Below, one piece after another: positions 25,480-37,060 of a DNA stretch of 64,000 nt. The number at the start of each line of letters is the position of its first letter. Position 1 is the stretch's first letter. The stretch covers positions 64,490,596-64,554,595 of the forward strand of contig NC_092347.1 in the NCBI RefSeq assembly GCF_963676685.1. The letters are read 5' to 3'. The notes beneath the pieces are model-generated. The model did no database searches. It saw only the letters and a list, made by a program, of their open reading frames with translations, and was not told the origin of the DNA. This DNA is from Mytilus edulis. Its lineage: Eukaryota > Mollusca > Bivalvia > Mytilida > Mytilidae. The position numbers and the translations under genes were made by a program.

Positions 25480-26060
25480 GGAACCTTTTTATTTGAGGTC
25501 CCATGGTCCAAACTTAGAAAATGAGGTCAAGGTCATAGGTCAAGGTCAAGTTCTAAATTTGTACTTTTGCTTATTTTTGCATTTTATTAAACATTTTGAA
25601 AGGTATATATAAAAGAACAAGTGCCAAATGTTTGCTTTATTGTAATAAAGAAATGTTACATTTGGTCTGAAATAATCCAATGGCATCTTATAGGAGTTCC
25701 TGTGAGAAAACCGGAAGTAGCTATTTTTGCACTTTTTTCATAAAAAAAGTACTCAGAATAGATACATTTTGTAATTTAAATACATTTATTTATCACTAAA
25801 GACTAGAAATGACTTTCTGTAAACCGGAAGTGGTCAATGATATCCGGGTTTACAGGCAAAAGTATATAAAACTATGTATATACTTTTGGAATCAGTGTGA
25901 AAGAAGCTATAATATGAGACCGGAAGTACCATTTCCTTAACCGGAAGAAGCTTATAATCTCCTTAAGTTCACTTTAAAGCATATCAAAACCATTTATTTA
26001 TCGCATCAGTCTACGAAACTTGCTTCTTTTAAAAATTTCTTTGATGTTGATTTCTCTGAA
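25480..26060. repeat. GGTCAAGGTCA and CCGGAAGT motif region
   Basis: Holds AGGTCAAGGTCATAGGTCAA at about 25530 and several ACCGGAAGT words (25710, 25822, 25920, 25940). This resembles a dispersed repeat common in molluscs. No gene recognised. Confidence 0.4.
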
Positions 26061-26089
26061 CAATTGGTTTTTGAATGATATTTGTGTCA

Positions 26090-26230
26090 ACACCGACGTG
26101 CTGACTACCAGGCTGGTAATACCCTCGGTGACGACACGTCCACCATCATTGGCATTGACCCAGTGGTGTTTATAGATATCGAAGGTACCAGGCTTTTAAT
26201 TTGATGTGCGTTTCGCCTATATAATACTCA
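26090..26230 (-). repeat. Dispersed repeat family V-related, reverse copy
   Basis: Contains AACACCGACGTGCTGACTAC, GGTAATACCCTCGGTGACGA and TGCGTTTCGCCTATATAATA. The same order of motifs, in the opposite orientation, is at 36520-36640. Confidence 0.6.
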
Positions 26231-26239
26231 CCAGTGCGC

Positions 26240-27350
26240 TCAGAACAAAACAGTTAAATAGCCAAATAAGTATACAGTTTAAGAGCTTTCAGGCACCACA
26301 ATTCCAAACGTTATGCAAATAAAAAGCTAACATTATCCCCTAGATGAGTGATTTATTTGCGGAAACTGGTTTTGAATAAATTGATCAGTCAAATTCAGTT
26401 ATAGAATAGACTTCGGAACAATGATATCCATATTCATTTGACCATTTCATATAGAACTAAGCCCTGTTTCATAAAAAATAGATTTAGCATAGGCAATCCG
26501 TTTAAAATGTCCTTGGTTACTCTCGTAAAGTTTAAGCATAAGTCTATACAAAATATTAACGTCACTGTACCTTAAATGCATGCTGAGTACCCAAATTGGG
26601 CATATTTTACAAAAACAGCATATATTAACAGAAGGAGTGTTCACTGGCCATACGACGTCCACAAAACTAATTTGAAAAAAAAATGCTACAATCATTCATT
26701 TTTTAAAAATGAATAATAAGCATAGACAAATGTCAAATTGTTCTAAATATTGAATCAAATAAAACAAAAAATCTTAATATCCGACTTTATTGGATGTGAA
26801 TTTAATCATGGATGCAATTTGGGTACTCCTTATTACATTTCTTTCATCGTTTGTAGGTCTGTTTAAACCCATTTTTTTATGAATCAATATGGATTCAAAT
26901 TCAGTTGGTAGATAAGAATAATACATCTAAAAAATAAACACAGATGGAAACTAGAGCCTAGATCATAAAAAAAACGAAGGTGAAAAAACTGTCAAAATAA
27001 ATACAATTTGGGTACCCTCACTTTAGATATTTTGTTATTACTAGATAAAAAGGGAAATGATTAGAACATTGTAAAACTAAACGTCATGTTTATGAGTTTT
27101 AAAGTTTGAAAAGATATCTAAACTATTTAATTTTATAACGATCATAGTATTTTGAAATTTAAATTATTTGGTGGAATTTAAAAATTAACAAAAAGAATGA
27201 AATACAAAAAATAATGATATTTTAAAACTTAAAAAAAACCAACCACTTTTTTGTTTATATATACAGATACAAATTATAACATAATGTTAACTGCTGTTAC
27301 CCACTTTTTGACTTCTATACCTATTATGTCTGTTTGTTTTGTTCCTAGAA
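26240..27350. other. AT-rich stretch with no recognised feature
   Basis: No reading frame or repeat that I can name. Two TTTGGGTACCC/TTTGGGTACTC words (26818, 27009) are the only recurring pattern noted. Confidence 0.4.
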
Positions 27351-27359
27351 TTGTAGTCA

Positions 27360-27505
27360 AATAAATTCATCATAGATACCAGGATTAAATTTTGTTTTTA
27401 TGCCAAACGTGCGTTTCGTCTACAAAAGACTCATCAGTAAAGATCGAACAAAGAAAAGTTAAAACGACCAAATAAAGTTGAAGAGCCTTGAGGACCAAAA
27501 TTCCT
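27360..27505 (-). repeat. Dispersed repeat family V, reverse copy
   Basis: Contains TCATAGATACCAGGATTAAA, GTGCGTTTCGTCTACAAAAG and ACTCATCAGT. Reverse complement of the copy at 23345-23460. Confidence 0.75.
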
Positions 27506-27574
27506 CAAAGATTTGTATATATATATATAACTCGTCTAAACGTCAACCCAACAATGTTAGATCTGTAAATTTGC

Positions 27575-27880
27575 TTTCGCAAATTTCTATGCCCCATTTA
27601 TTGGCATTATGTTTTCTGGTCTGTGCGTCCGTTCGTTCGTCCTTCCGTCCGTTCGTTGGTACGTCCGTCTGACCCGCTTCAAGTTAAAGTTTTTGATCGA
27701 GGTAGTTTTTGATGAATTTGAAGTCTAATCAACTTGAAACTTAGTAAACATGTTGCCTATGATATGATCTTTATAATTTTAATGCCAAATTAGAGATTTT
27801 ATCCCATTTTCATGGTCCACTGAACATAGAAAATGATAGTGCGGATGGGGCATCCGTGTACTTGGGATACGTTCTTGTTG
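27575..27880 (+). repeat. Dispersed mollusc repeat (GATAGTGCGGATGGGGCATC end)
   Basis: Contains GTCCGTTCGTTCGTC repeats, GAGGTAGTTTTTGATGAA, TCAACTTGAAACTTAGTAAA and GGGGCATCCGTGTACT. It matches a very abundant mussel repeat from memory. It is followed at once by a tRNA-like segment. Confidence 0.6.
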
Positions 27881-27881
27881 T

Positions 27882-27982
27882 TCTTCCCTCGCCGGGATTC
27901 GAACTCATGCTACTGAGATATCGTGACACCAAATCGTCTGCACTGTATCCGGCGCGCTAGACCACTCGACCACCTTGGCTTC
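27882..27982 (-). repeat. tRNA-derived SINE head
   Basis: On the minus strand it reads CCAAGGTGGTCGAGTGGTCT, a Pol III A box as in Leu/Ser tRNAs, then GAGTTCGAATCCCGGC, a B box. The ends (GCCAAGG and GAGGGAA) cannot pair into an acceptor stem, so I call a SINE head rather than a functional tRNA. Confidence 0.65.
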
Positions 27983-27999
27983 ACATATATATTTATTGA

Positions 28000-28830
28000 A
28001 GTAAAAAGTAAAGAGGTATCTTCATTATTTATTTTCCAATCTAGTTTGTTGTTAGTATCTAAATATTTATAGTCTGAATATTATTTTAATATATCGTTTG
28101 AATCAGTTCATCTTTCTTATGTTCATGGGTGTTAATAAACAAATATCAATAGGCAGCATTGACCTCACAATTTTAACGTCAGGTATAACAAGCTTCTTAT
28201 GTAATTACCACAATGAATAAAGAAAAGAAGACACGAGGGTTTGGATAGGGTTAAATGATTAAAGAATAATGCCCTTAAAAAATGAAGATTAGAGAAAAAA
28301 TAAGTCTAATCTTTTGATAATTAGAGAAAAAAGGGGTTAATTTTTTGAAGATTAGAGAAAAAAGGGGTGAAAATTAAATGTTTACAGAATAACAGACCCC
28401 CCATTCAGACCCTCAGACATTATACTTGTGCATAGATATATTTCATATTATTTTTTAATAAAGAGTTTTATTTCAATTATTTCCTATGCATTAGTTCATA
28501 CAAACGTCGTGGAACATATGTTATCCTTTTTAATTTATATACGAAAAATCTACTACACATATTGGAAATCGAAATCAATTTAAAGTTATAACAACTATCT
28601 TATTTAAGGTTGAATATGTTACTAGAAATCAAGATGAGAAGTATGTCAATATAGTGTTCATTTATCACGATTTTATATCAGTTTGGATTCTCACGTCATT
28701 GCATATAACAATTGTTTCTTAGGATTTGTTACCGAGTAAAAATATTTCCTGTTTTGCTTCGTTACTACTTATAGTTTTAATTATATTTTACGTTTCATTT
28801 TTTTTGTAATTGTCCTAATTTCATTTAGAG
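28000..28830. other. Upstream region of the FkbM gene
   Basis: AT-rich. Three copies of an AGATTAGAGAAAA word lie at 28285-28365. No gene recognised. Confidence 0.4.
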
Positions 28831-28836
28831 TTAAAA

Positions 28837-28845
28837 TATATAAAG
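28837..28845 (+). promoter_or_regulatory. TATA-box-like TATATAAAG
   Basis: TATATAAAG is 28 bp before the FkbM-gene ATG. If used at the usual spacing, the transcript would start only a few bases before the ATG, giving a very short leader. Confidence 0.35.
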
Positions 28846-28872
28846 GTCGAAATAACAGCTTTTCCACGCAAA

Positions 28873-31800
28873 ATGGGATTTTTTAATTACTACAAACTTG
28901 GTACCTTCTCCGCGCTTTGTTTGATATTTTTTGGGATTACATCACAGCTTCAGAAAATTTTGTTTGTTAAGGATACAAGAGAAGATACTAAAGTGACAAT
29001 GTTTATCGATCAAATAACAAATAACGATAACTACCTTGATGAGATGGACAGCCTCAATAAACAAAAAGTTGATATGGATGACCCACGGTTAATCAGACTA
29101 ATAAGAAATTACTGGATCGAAAATCCTTCGGACCAACCATACAATCTGAAACAACCTCATGTAATGGACCCTTCCATTGGACAAGCTGCATTTGTTGATA
29201 ATAGATTAAATTTTAAGGTAAGTGTATTAGTGTGTATGTTAAACGAAGCCCTTTGATAATGGACGATCATTGTTTTTTTCCGGGTAAGGGGATTGTCGGG
29301 AAAATGAATATCCTAGCCTAGAAAAAACTTGAACTTTGCAATATTATGTACGACAGTGAAAATAAATGTTAAAAAAACAAGCATGCGTAGCAACAAACGA
29401 AGATGAATTGTCAATCTGTAACAATTTAAAACCCCTCCTGCATCTCCCTCACATCGAATGTTCATCCCCTTATATGTGTCTTTCTTGACTAACACAAAAT
29501 CAAGATTGTACGACAGAAACATTACATCTATAAAATTAAACACTTTTACTGGCGGGTTTAACACGCGAATTTACATTAAATAGTTTTCCAATGGAAAATG
29601 AGAATATTCCGTCCTTAAAAAACATCTGCCACCTTTACTGCAACATAAAGAAAATTTTAAATTAGCGATGTTCGTTCCGCTGTGTCAATATAACAAGCTA
29701 GTCAAAAGACTGTTATACATTGATTGTATATAAAAAAAAAAAAAAAAAATTAAAAAGAAGAAAATGACCGGTTCGTGTCCTTGATGTTGAGATATAATCA
29801 ATCTAAAAGTAAGCGGGAAATGATTCTTTCTTGATTTTTCATGCTTTTAACATTGGCCCCCTTTTCCCCTAAAAAGACAATGAAAAAACTACAAGCATTT
29901 TATAAGATTTTCCAAGTTTTTTTAAAACTATTTGTAATAAAGCTATAAAAAGAAAAGTAGGGATTAGCGGAATTCATTTTATTGGCACGAGATGGATAAA
30001 ACTAGAAGATTCCGAACATCTGACAAAAAGTCGAACAAGAGTAGCGAACATCATTAAAGAACTTTTTCTATGATGTTGCTCATAAACTTCACCAGAACAT
30101 GTTCTCGGATAACAAACATGCCGTCTGTCTCTTAAATGCTTTTAATGATACACGTTCTCTTGAATATTAACATTGCAAACTATCTGAAAATTTTATGGTG
30201 TTGATAATATAATGCAAAAACACAACTTCATCGCTAATTAAAAACACACAACCTGACTATTATATTTTGATTTTCAAGCAATTGAACTTTGAGTAGTAAC
30301 TTCCCATCTAACTTATATGGTGTTTATTAAAACCAAAATGTCAGAACATATTCATATATAATTTTATATATTTTGACTCTTCTATTATCTTGATGATACA
30401 ATACGCCATAATATGTCCTTTGATCAGTATCATATCATTTGACACTTCTTCCATGATGATGATACAATACACAGTTATACGTTCTCTGATTGGTATCATA
30501 TCGTTTGGCACTTCTTTGGTGATGATGATACAAAACACTAGAATGTGTCCTCTGATTAGTATCATATCGTTTGACACTTCTTTGGTGATGATGATACAAA
30601 ACACTTGAATGTGTCCTCTGATTAGTATCATATCGGTTGGCACCTCTTGGGTGATGATGATACAAAACGCTAGAATGTGTTCTCTGATTAGCTAAACACC
30701 ACTTGAATCTTTTATGTTTATATAATGGACCGAAACATATTTTCTGATTAGTATCATACTTCTGACTGTTCTATGATGTTGATTTTACAATACGCCTTAG
30801 TCAGTTCTCTGAATTGAAACATACAACCATATAATCTATGGTGTTGTTGATACAATATTTCGGATCATGTTCTACTTTTATTAGTCTATTTCTATCTGAC
30901 TGTTTTTATTTTGTTCATGATACTCTACCCCAGAATATACCATTTAATTCGTGACAAAAACTGAATATGTTCCCTGATCAGTATCATCTTATGTGACCCT
31001 TTTATGGTGTTGATGATTAAAAATGCCAAAAATATGTTCTCTGATAAGTATCATACTATGACCCTTCTTTGTTGTTGATGATCCAATGCACAAGAATATA
31101 TTCTTTGATCAGTATCATTTTATCTGACCCGTATTTAATTTGGATGAACCTATTCACCAGAATTCCATCTGACTCTACTTTAGTGTTGATAATGAAAAAC
31201 AGCATTTTCATGATATAATACGCAAGAATATGTTCTCTGAAAAGTATTTAAGAATTTCAACTTACTCTTCTTCGGTGTGGATGATACAATACTTTAGAAT
31301 TCCAACTGACTCTTTTTTCTTGTTGATGATACAATACTTCAGAATTCCATCTGACTTTCTTTGGCGTTGATGATACAATACTTCAGAATTCCATCTGACT
31401 TTCTTTGGCGTTGATGATACAATACTTCAGAATTCCATCTGACTTTACTTTGTGTTGATGATGCAATACTTCAGAATTCCATCTGACTTTCTTTGGCGTT
31501 GATGATACAATACTTCATATTCCATCTGATTTTTCTTTGGCGTTGATGATACAATGCTTCAGAATTCCATCCAACTCTTCTTTGGTGTTGATGATAAAAT
31601 ACTATAGAATTCCTACTAACCTTTCTTTGGTGTTGATGATACAATACTTCAGAATTCAATGTGCTATTCTTTGGTGTTGAACTCTACAATTAACCATTTG
31701 TTTTGTATGAGTATCACTATTTCTGAGTCTTCCTTGGTCCTGATACTACAATACCATAGTATGTTTTCAAAGTAGTAATAGACCGTTTGAAACGTTACCT

Positions 31801-34777
31801 TTCTCTTCTCTGATGTTCTCTGATTAGTAACACAACACTTAACGACTATATGATCGTAAAGATACACTAACCAAGAACCTGTCCCTTTATATTTCAAATA
31901 CCATATGATATTGCGATTGGGTTGATGCTATTGTTCATCCTGTGAAAAGCAACATACATTAAGACCCTTCTTTGCTGTTGAAAATACAATACATCAGATC
32001 ATGGGCTCTGATTAGCAACACACATTCTGAATCTTTTGTATTGTTGAAGATACAATGCATCAGCACATGTTCCTCTGATAACCAACATACATTCTAAGCC
32101 CTCTTTGATGTTGAAGATGATAAAATGCAACAAAACATGTCCTCTGAATAGCAACATACATTATGTGTCTTCTATGATGTTCTGACAACTGCTTTGATTA
32201 GCAACGTTCTGAGTCTTCTATGCGTGTAGGTATACAAAACATCAGTACACGTTGCCCCTAAGCAACACACGAGTTATCAGGCCAATTTTTAATTGCACTT
32301 GGATATTACAAGAAGATTCCGGAAATCGGACATAATCATTAAAAGCTATGTGCACAAATATCCGCAACTAAAGACGCCGTAAAATACATGTGATATACTG
32401 AATACCCCTCTCTGTAATTCGCTGTAGAATATTTGTTCAACCCGTTTTTATTCTAACTTTAATGAATTATATCTCTTACTTTCAATAGTATACTGTCATA
32501 TTATAGAAATTCATGTAACAAAATAGTGACGAGAGGTAACATTCTGGCCTGCATGGCAACGAAAAACGATTGACCTAACAATTGACCTGAAACAAGTATT
32601 AGGTGCTCTCTTTAATCTTTAAATAAAACGAGGTCTTGTTTTGGTACTTCTCTGAAAGCCTATTTTTTTTAGCAGCCTGCATAAGATTTCAACAAATGGG
32701 CAAATAAGATTTAAAAAAAAATCATACCTCTAAGCCAAACAACTAAAATATAACCTTTGTGTGTGTGTGTGTGTGGGTGGGGGTGAGGGTGGGGGGGGGG
32801 GGGGGGTTGTTCAATATATAAAACAGTGAGTTAACTTACTTATTATTTCAGAAAGGTGGATTTTTTGTGGAATGTGGTGCACTCGACGGGGAAACCAGAT
32901 CAAATACCTTGATATTTGAACGCTCGAGGGGTTGGAACGGTCTTTTGATTGAGGCTGACCCTTCTAACTATGCATTGGTAAAGAAAAAGAACAGAAAAGC
33001 ATTTACAATAAACGCTTGTCTTAGTATTTACCCTTATCCAGTAAAGGTAAGTTTAACAACATATTTTAACTATAAATCTTGACAAAATGTCTTCCTTAGA
33101 TATTTTAGCTAGAGAAACTGACTTTATATAACTAGACTTTAACATTTAGATGATTCCAAACACATGGAAATACTTTCTTCTTTTGGCATATCTTTTACTT
33201 AGTTCTGGATTAGAGCGTGTAAATTACTTTATCTTAAAGTCACAATTACACATAATCGCGGTTCGTCATCTATATCAAAGTTGGGCCTTACATCTTTTCT
33301 TCATCTCAAACACACAGTAAGGTCTGTTTGCTGATCTTATCTTAAGTCAATGTTAGGCCGTTAAGCTGTTCATTTTATCTAGTCTTCATCTGAATGACTC
33401 AGTATTAAAGGCTGTTCTCCCACATCATAGTTATGCATAATATCTGTTCCCTTTCTGAAAGTCACAGTTGGACCTTATAGATGTTTTTCATTTCAGAGTT
33501 ATAATTAGGCATTGAGATGATCTTTATCTCCAAATCACTTAAAATTAAGGATGATCTTGAAAACTAACTTAAAGTCATTTATAAGCGTTACGGCCTTTAA
33601 GATGTTTTTTTTTTATCGAAAAAAAAAGTAAAATGACAAAAATACTGAACTCCGCGGAAATATCAATTGGAAAGTCCCTAATCAAATGGCTAAATCAAAT
33701 GACAAAACACATCAAACGAATGGACAGCAACTGTCATATTTCTGAATTGTGTCACTCCAAGGCATTAAAGATGTCCGTTATCTTAAAGTCACTTTTAGGC
33801 CTTAAAGATGTTTGTTGTGTCAAAATCACTTGGAGGTCTTACAGATCTTCTTTATCTCAAAGCCATTTAAGGCTTTAAAGATGTTCTTTGTCTGTAAGTC
33901 ACGTAAAAGCCTAAAGATAATTTTAATCTCTATTTCACTTTAAGGCATTAAATACATTCTTTATCTCAAAGTCAATTTAAAGCCCTTAATGTGTTATTCA
34001 TCCCAATATGACTACTAGTATAATATAGCTGTAAGTGTTCTTCATCTCAAACTGTTGCCACTATTAAAATTCTTAGTTATTGTATCATCAATCATAAATT
34101 GATACTGAATAACCTTCTTTGCCTAAATAAATTACGGCACTGTAGATCAGGATTTATTTTGCGATATTTATTTTCATAAAAAGCTTTTTTTAAATCATGG
34201 AACTAAATGTACATTTTGATTGCAATAATAAAGCAATGGCGTTTTAATTTGGCGATATTCGCACTACCGAACTTTCCTTTCAAACTTATGTAGTATCATC
34301 TAGCCTTTTCAATAAATCCTATCCTTAAACCGATTGTTTAACTAGTTGACTTGTTACGGGATCATAATTTTTTTTATTTCGAATTTAATTGATACTATGT
34401 GTCTCTTTTTTGTTTTTATCAATTTTTAGCTGCAGTTCAAAAAAAGTTTCAATGTAGGAAAGATAGTACAGAACCAAAATTTGACAGGCAATAACATAGT
34501 GGATGTCCAATGCTTTCCTTTGTATTCAATATTGAAAGCTTTAAGTGTTACACATGTTGACTTCTTCAGCCTCGACGTGGAGGGGAATGAATTACAAGTT
34601 TTAGAAACTATACCATTTGATAAATTATACATAGATATAATGACGGTTGAAATCGCACACGTTCCAGGAGGACAAACACCAGTGAAAACTTTTGTAGAAA
34701 ATAAAGGGTACTCCTCACTTATTAAAATGTCTCATTTCAGAGGTCTTGCAAATGATATTATATTTAGAAAGAATTAA
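28873..34777 (+). CDS. FkbM-type methyltransferase-domain membrane protein (Star-like), three exons
   Basis: Exons 28873-29217, 32852-33046 and 34430-34777 join in phase 0 to 295 residues. Residues about 10-30 (LGTFSALCLIFFGIT) form an N-terminal signal anchor, suggesting a type II protein of the secretory pathway. Exon 2 carries the SAM-binding motif GGFFVECGALDGE (117-129) and the acidic LLIEADPSN (146-154). Exon 3 carries FFSLDVEGNE (225-234), the second FkbM motif, and MTVEIAHVPGG. Animal relatives include Drosophila Star, which works in EGF-ligand trafficking, and predicted mollusc Star-like proteins; catalytic activity and substrate are unknown. The exon 3 acceptor is ambiguous: AG at 34428-34429 (start L-Q-F) or at 34434-34435 (start F), two residues shorter. 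An AATAAA lies at 35320-35325. The ATG chosen is the first before the anchor. Confidence 0.87.
29218..30340. other. FkbM-gene intron 1, 5' part
   Basis: AT-rich intron sequence with no recognised repeat or exon. A 19-nt A run lies near 29731-29749. Confidence 0.5.
30341..32260. repeat. Minisatellite, 66-bp and 44-bp period units, in FkbM intron 1
   Basis: 30400-30690 consists of ~66-bp units around TCTGATTAGTATCATATCG, GACACTTCTTTGGTGATGAT and GATACAAAACACTAGAATGT; unit starts at 30551, 30617 and 30683 are exactly 66 apart. 31300-31670 consists of 44-bp units (GACTTTCTTTGGCG..GATACAATACTTCAGAATTCC), with starts at 31353, 31397, 31441 and 31485. The rest is degenerate versions with the same words. 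Because 66 is a multiple of three, long open frames appear on both strands; they are not genes. Confidence 0.9.
32758..32806 (+). repeat. (TG)n plus G-run just before FkbM exon 2
   Basis: A TG repeat passes into GGGTGGGGGTGAGGGTGG and a run of more than 15 G. It ends 45 bp before the exon 2 acceptor. The four or more G tracts on the transcribed-sense strand could form a G-quadruplex. Confidence 0.85.
33230..34060. repeat. Degenerate ~35-bp tandem repeats in FkbM intron 2
   Basis: Imperfect copies of TTAAAGATGTTCTTTATCTC followed by AAAGTCACTTTAAGGC recur across the region, clearest at 33755-33990. A family Z copy (33635-33755) interrupts the array. Confidence 0.7.
33635..33755 (-). repeat. 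Dispersed repeat family Z, reverse copy
   Basis: Contains GGAAAGTCCCTAATCAAATG, ACACATCAAACGAATGGA and CAACTGTCATATTTCTGAA. It is inserted into the ~35-bp repeat array. Confidence 0.7.
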
Positions 34778-36490
34778 AATTTAACGTCATGTGTTAGATT
34801 TTTCTTTTCGTGTGTGGCAACAATTTACTTTGTACTCAGCATACACTTATATCGTCAATTCCTTTCGGAAAAAATCGGTATAAAACAGCAGTCAACATGA
34901 CCCGAAAATGTGGTACAACGATTTACAAAAAAGTGCAACAATTTACAAAAAAGAACAGAAAAGGACCGAAAAAGAAAAAAAAAAGATCTACATCATTCGT
35001 CTTACTATCTCTATGACATATTTTCTCATTCAACTTATTAATATATATTCACGATTTATTAACATATACAGATGCCGTATAAGATGTAAGTTTTTAAAAT
35101 TATATTGTACAGGCTTTTGTTCTGTTATAATTTTTTTACAATAACCTTTTTGCACCAGCCCCGGTGATAAAATATTATTTCGTAAAATGTTTCAGTTTAC
35201 TGTCTTCAATTTAAGCTTGTACGTAAATACACAATAACAGTCAAAAGTTTTCCATCACGTTTTTTTAACGATATTTTATTTTTGTTTGTTTGATATACTA
35301 CTTCATGCCAATATACCACAATAAATACCAATACGGGAAATCTTTTTTTTTATATGATTTTATACCAATATTTGTACTAACAGAAAAAAACATAAACACA
35401 AAAGAACAGCGAACAGTCTCACACTTATCGTAATACCGTCTACAGTTAGATACTTTTACTGAACTGATACTCACTGTTCCTGTCTTCTTTGTCAGTCATC
35501 CAAACTTGAAATTTTTAAATATAGTAAACTTCAACCGTGAACAAAATAGACATAATAGGTGAAATAGTCAAGCTATGGGTACATCACTGTGTCACAATCT
35601 CAAAACAAACAAATATTTAACAAAAAAGCACAATAAACATCTTTCAAATTTAAAAACCACATGCATTGCTTCGCTTTTTTGACGTCATAAAATGTAAACG
35701 TCACATATGAAGAAATATAAAATAATTTTGCCGTTCAATGTTTTTTCAAATTATAATTTCACATGGGGAATGGTGGTATACAGGGTTAAAAAAATCAAAA
35801 GTATGTAAGAACTAATTTCAGAAACAGACAGAGATTTAAAATCGTTCAGAAGTTCTTTAGATTTTTTATTAATCCACATATGGTAATAAATACCCCTGCG
35901 TGAGTAAAATAATTTTGTCGTTCAAAGTATTTTCAACTTTATAATAGAACAATTATTATAACATAATGACATTTAATAGAACATTAACAAATGGGCGGGA
36001 TCTTTAAAAGAACAGAGTCGCGTCATATGAACCAAAAAAAACACAAACAGTCGCACATACAAAACACACACCAGCAAAATGAAGGAGAATACACACACAT
36101 TGACGGAATGTATAAGTACCGAGCCACGTCAAATGGATATCACAGAAAACAGACAAAACAGTAAAAGTAATATTAATAATAGAACTAAAACAAATGAAAG
36201 AACAATACAACACGTTGTTAAGGTGATAAACAACGTCAGTACGCATAATCTATACATCAAGACCATCATGTATTATTTGTGAAGTTAAAACGGAATATAT
36301 ATCAACAAGGTCTTGGTACCCCACACTTTTTTAAAAACTTGGCATATAATAACGACACCATATGTTACCTCTGGGTGTCTTGATTGTTTTGTGCTGTTTT
36401 GTTGAAGTCTCATTGACGTTTAAAAGTAATCCTCTATCAAATATTATAAAGATTGTTTTAGGAAAACTACTCACAGTATCTCAACAACAT
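34778..36490. other. Intergenic, 3' of FkbM gene
   Basis: Begins with an A-rich stretch around 34920-34985. Two similar ~40-bp blocks (TAAAATAATTTTGCCGTTCA and TAAAATAATTTTGTCGTTCA) lie at 35718 and 35907. No gene recognised. Confidence 0.5.
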
Positions 36491-36494
36491 ATAC

Positions 36495-37060
36495 AATCTG
36501 GCGTATTTTAAATTATAATCTTGGTACCTTGGACAAATATTAACCAAACTGGGTCGATGGCACTCACTGGTGACGTTTCGTCACGGAGGGTATAACCAGC
36601 CCAGTAGTCAGCACTTCGGTGTTATAAATATCAATTATATGGTCATTTTATAAAAGAGGGACGGAAGATACCAGAGGGACAGTCGAACTCATAGATTGAA
36701 AATAAACTGACAACTAGACAAATAATAGTACAGACGACACATCATAGAAAACTTAAGACTAAGCAACACGAACCTCACCAAAAACTGGGGTGATCTCAGT
36801 TGCTCCGGAAAGGTGAATAATTTCCGGTGTACAAAATATGAATATTTCGAAATACTAAGGATTGTCTTATTTCAAACACAGATAACTTTAGCCGTATTTG
36901 GCACAACTTTTTGGAATTCTGGGTCCTCAATGCTCATCATCTTTGTACTTGTTTGGCTGTATAAATGTTTTGATCTGAGTGACACTGATGACTTTTGAAT
37001 GAAGACGAAACGCGCGTCTGGTGTATTAAATTACAAGCCTTGTACCGTTGACAACTAATT
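36495..37060. repeat. Cluster of dispersed repeats (V reverse, Y, V forward)
   Basis: 36495-36640 is a family V-related copy in reverse (ATAATCTTGGTACC, GACGTTTCGTCACGGAGGGT). 36653-36820 is a family Y copy (GAGGGACGGAAGATACCAGA to CAGTTGCTCCGGAAAGGT). 36880-37060 is a near-complete forward family V copy (GCACAACTTTTTGGAATTCT, GACGAAACGCGCGTCTGGTG). Confidence 0.75.

Noticed and set aside
27882..27982. Minus-strand tRNA-Leu/Ser-like gene
   Set aside because: A and B boxes are present but the ends cannot pair into an acceptor stem, so a SINE head is more likely.
30341..30665. Overlapping 70-100-codon frames on both strands with 22-residue repeats
   Set aside because: They arise because a 66-bp repeat unit is a multiple of three; no other coding evidence.
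30400..31670. Regularly spaced repeats, considered as a CRISPR array
   Set aside because: The units are contiguous and drift together with no unique spacers, the genome is eukaryotic, and there are no cas genes.
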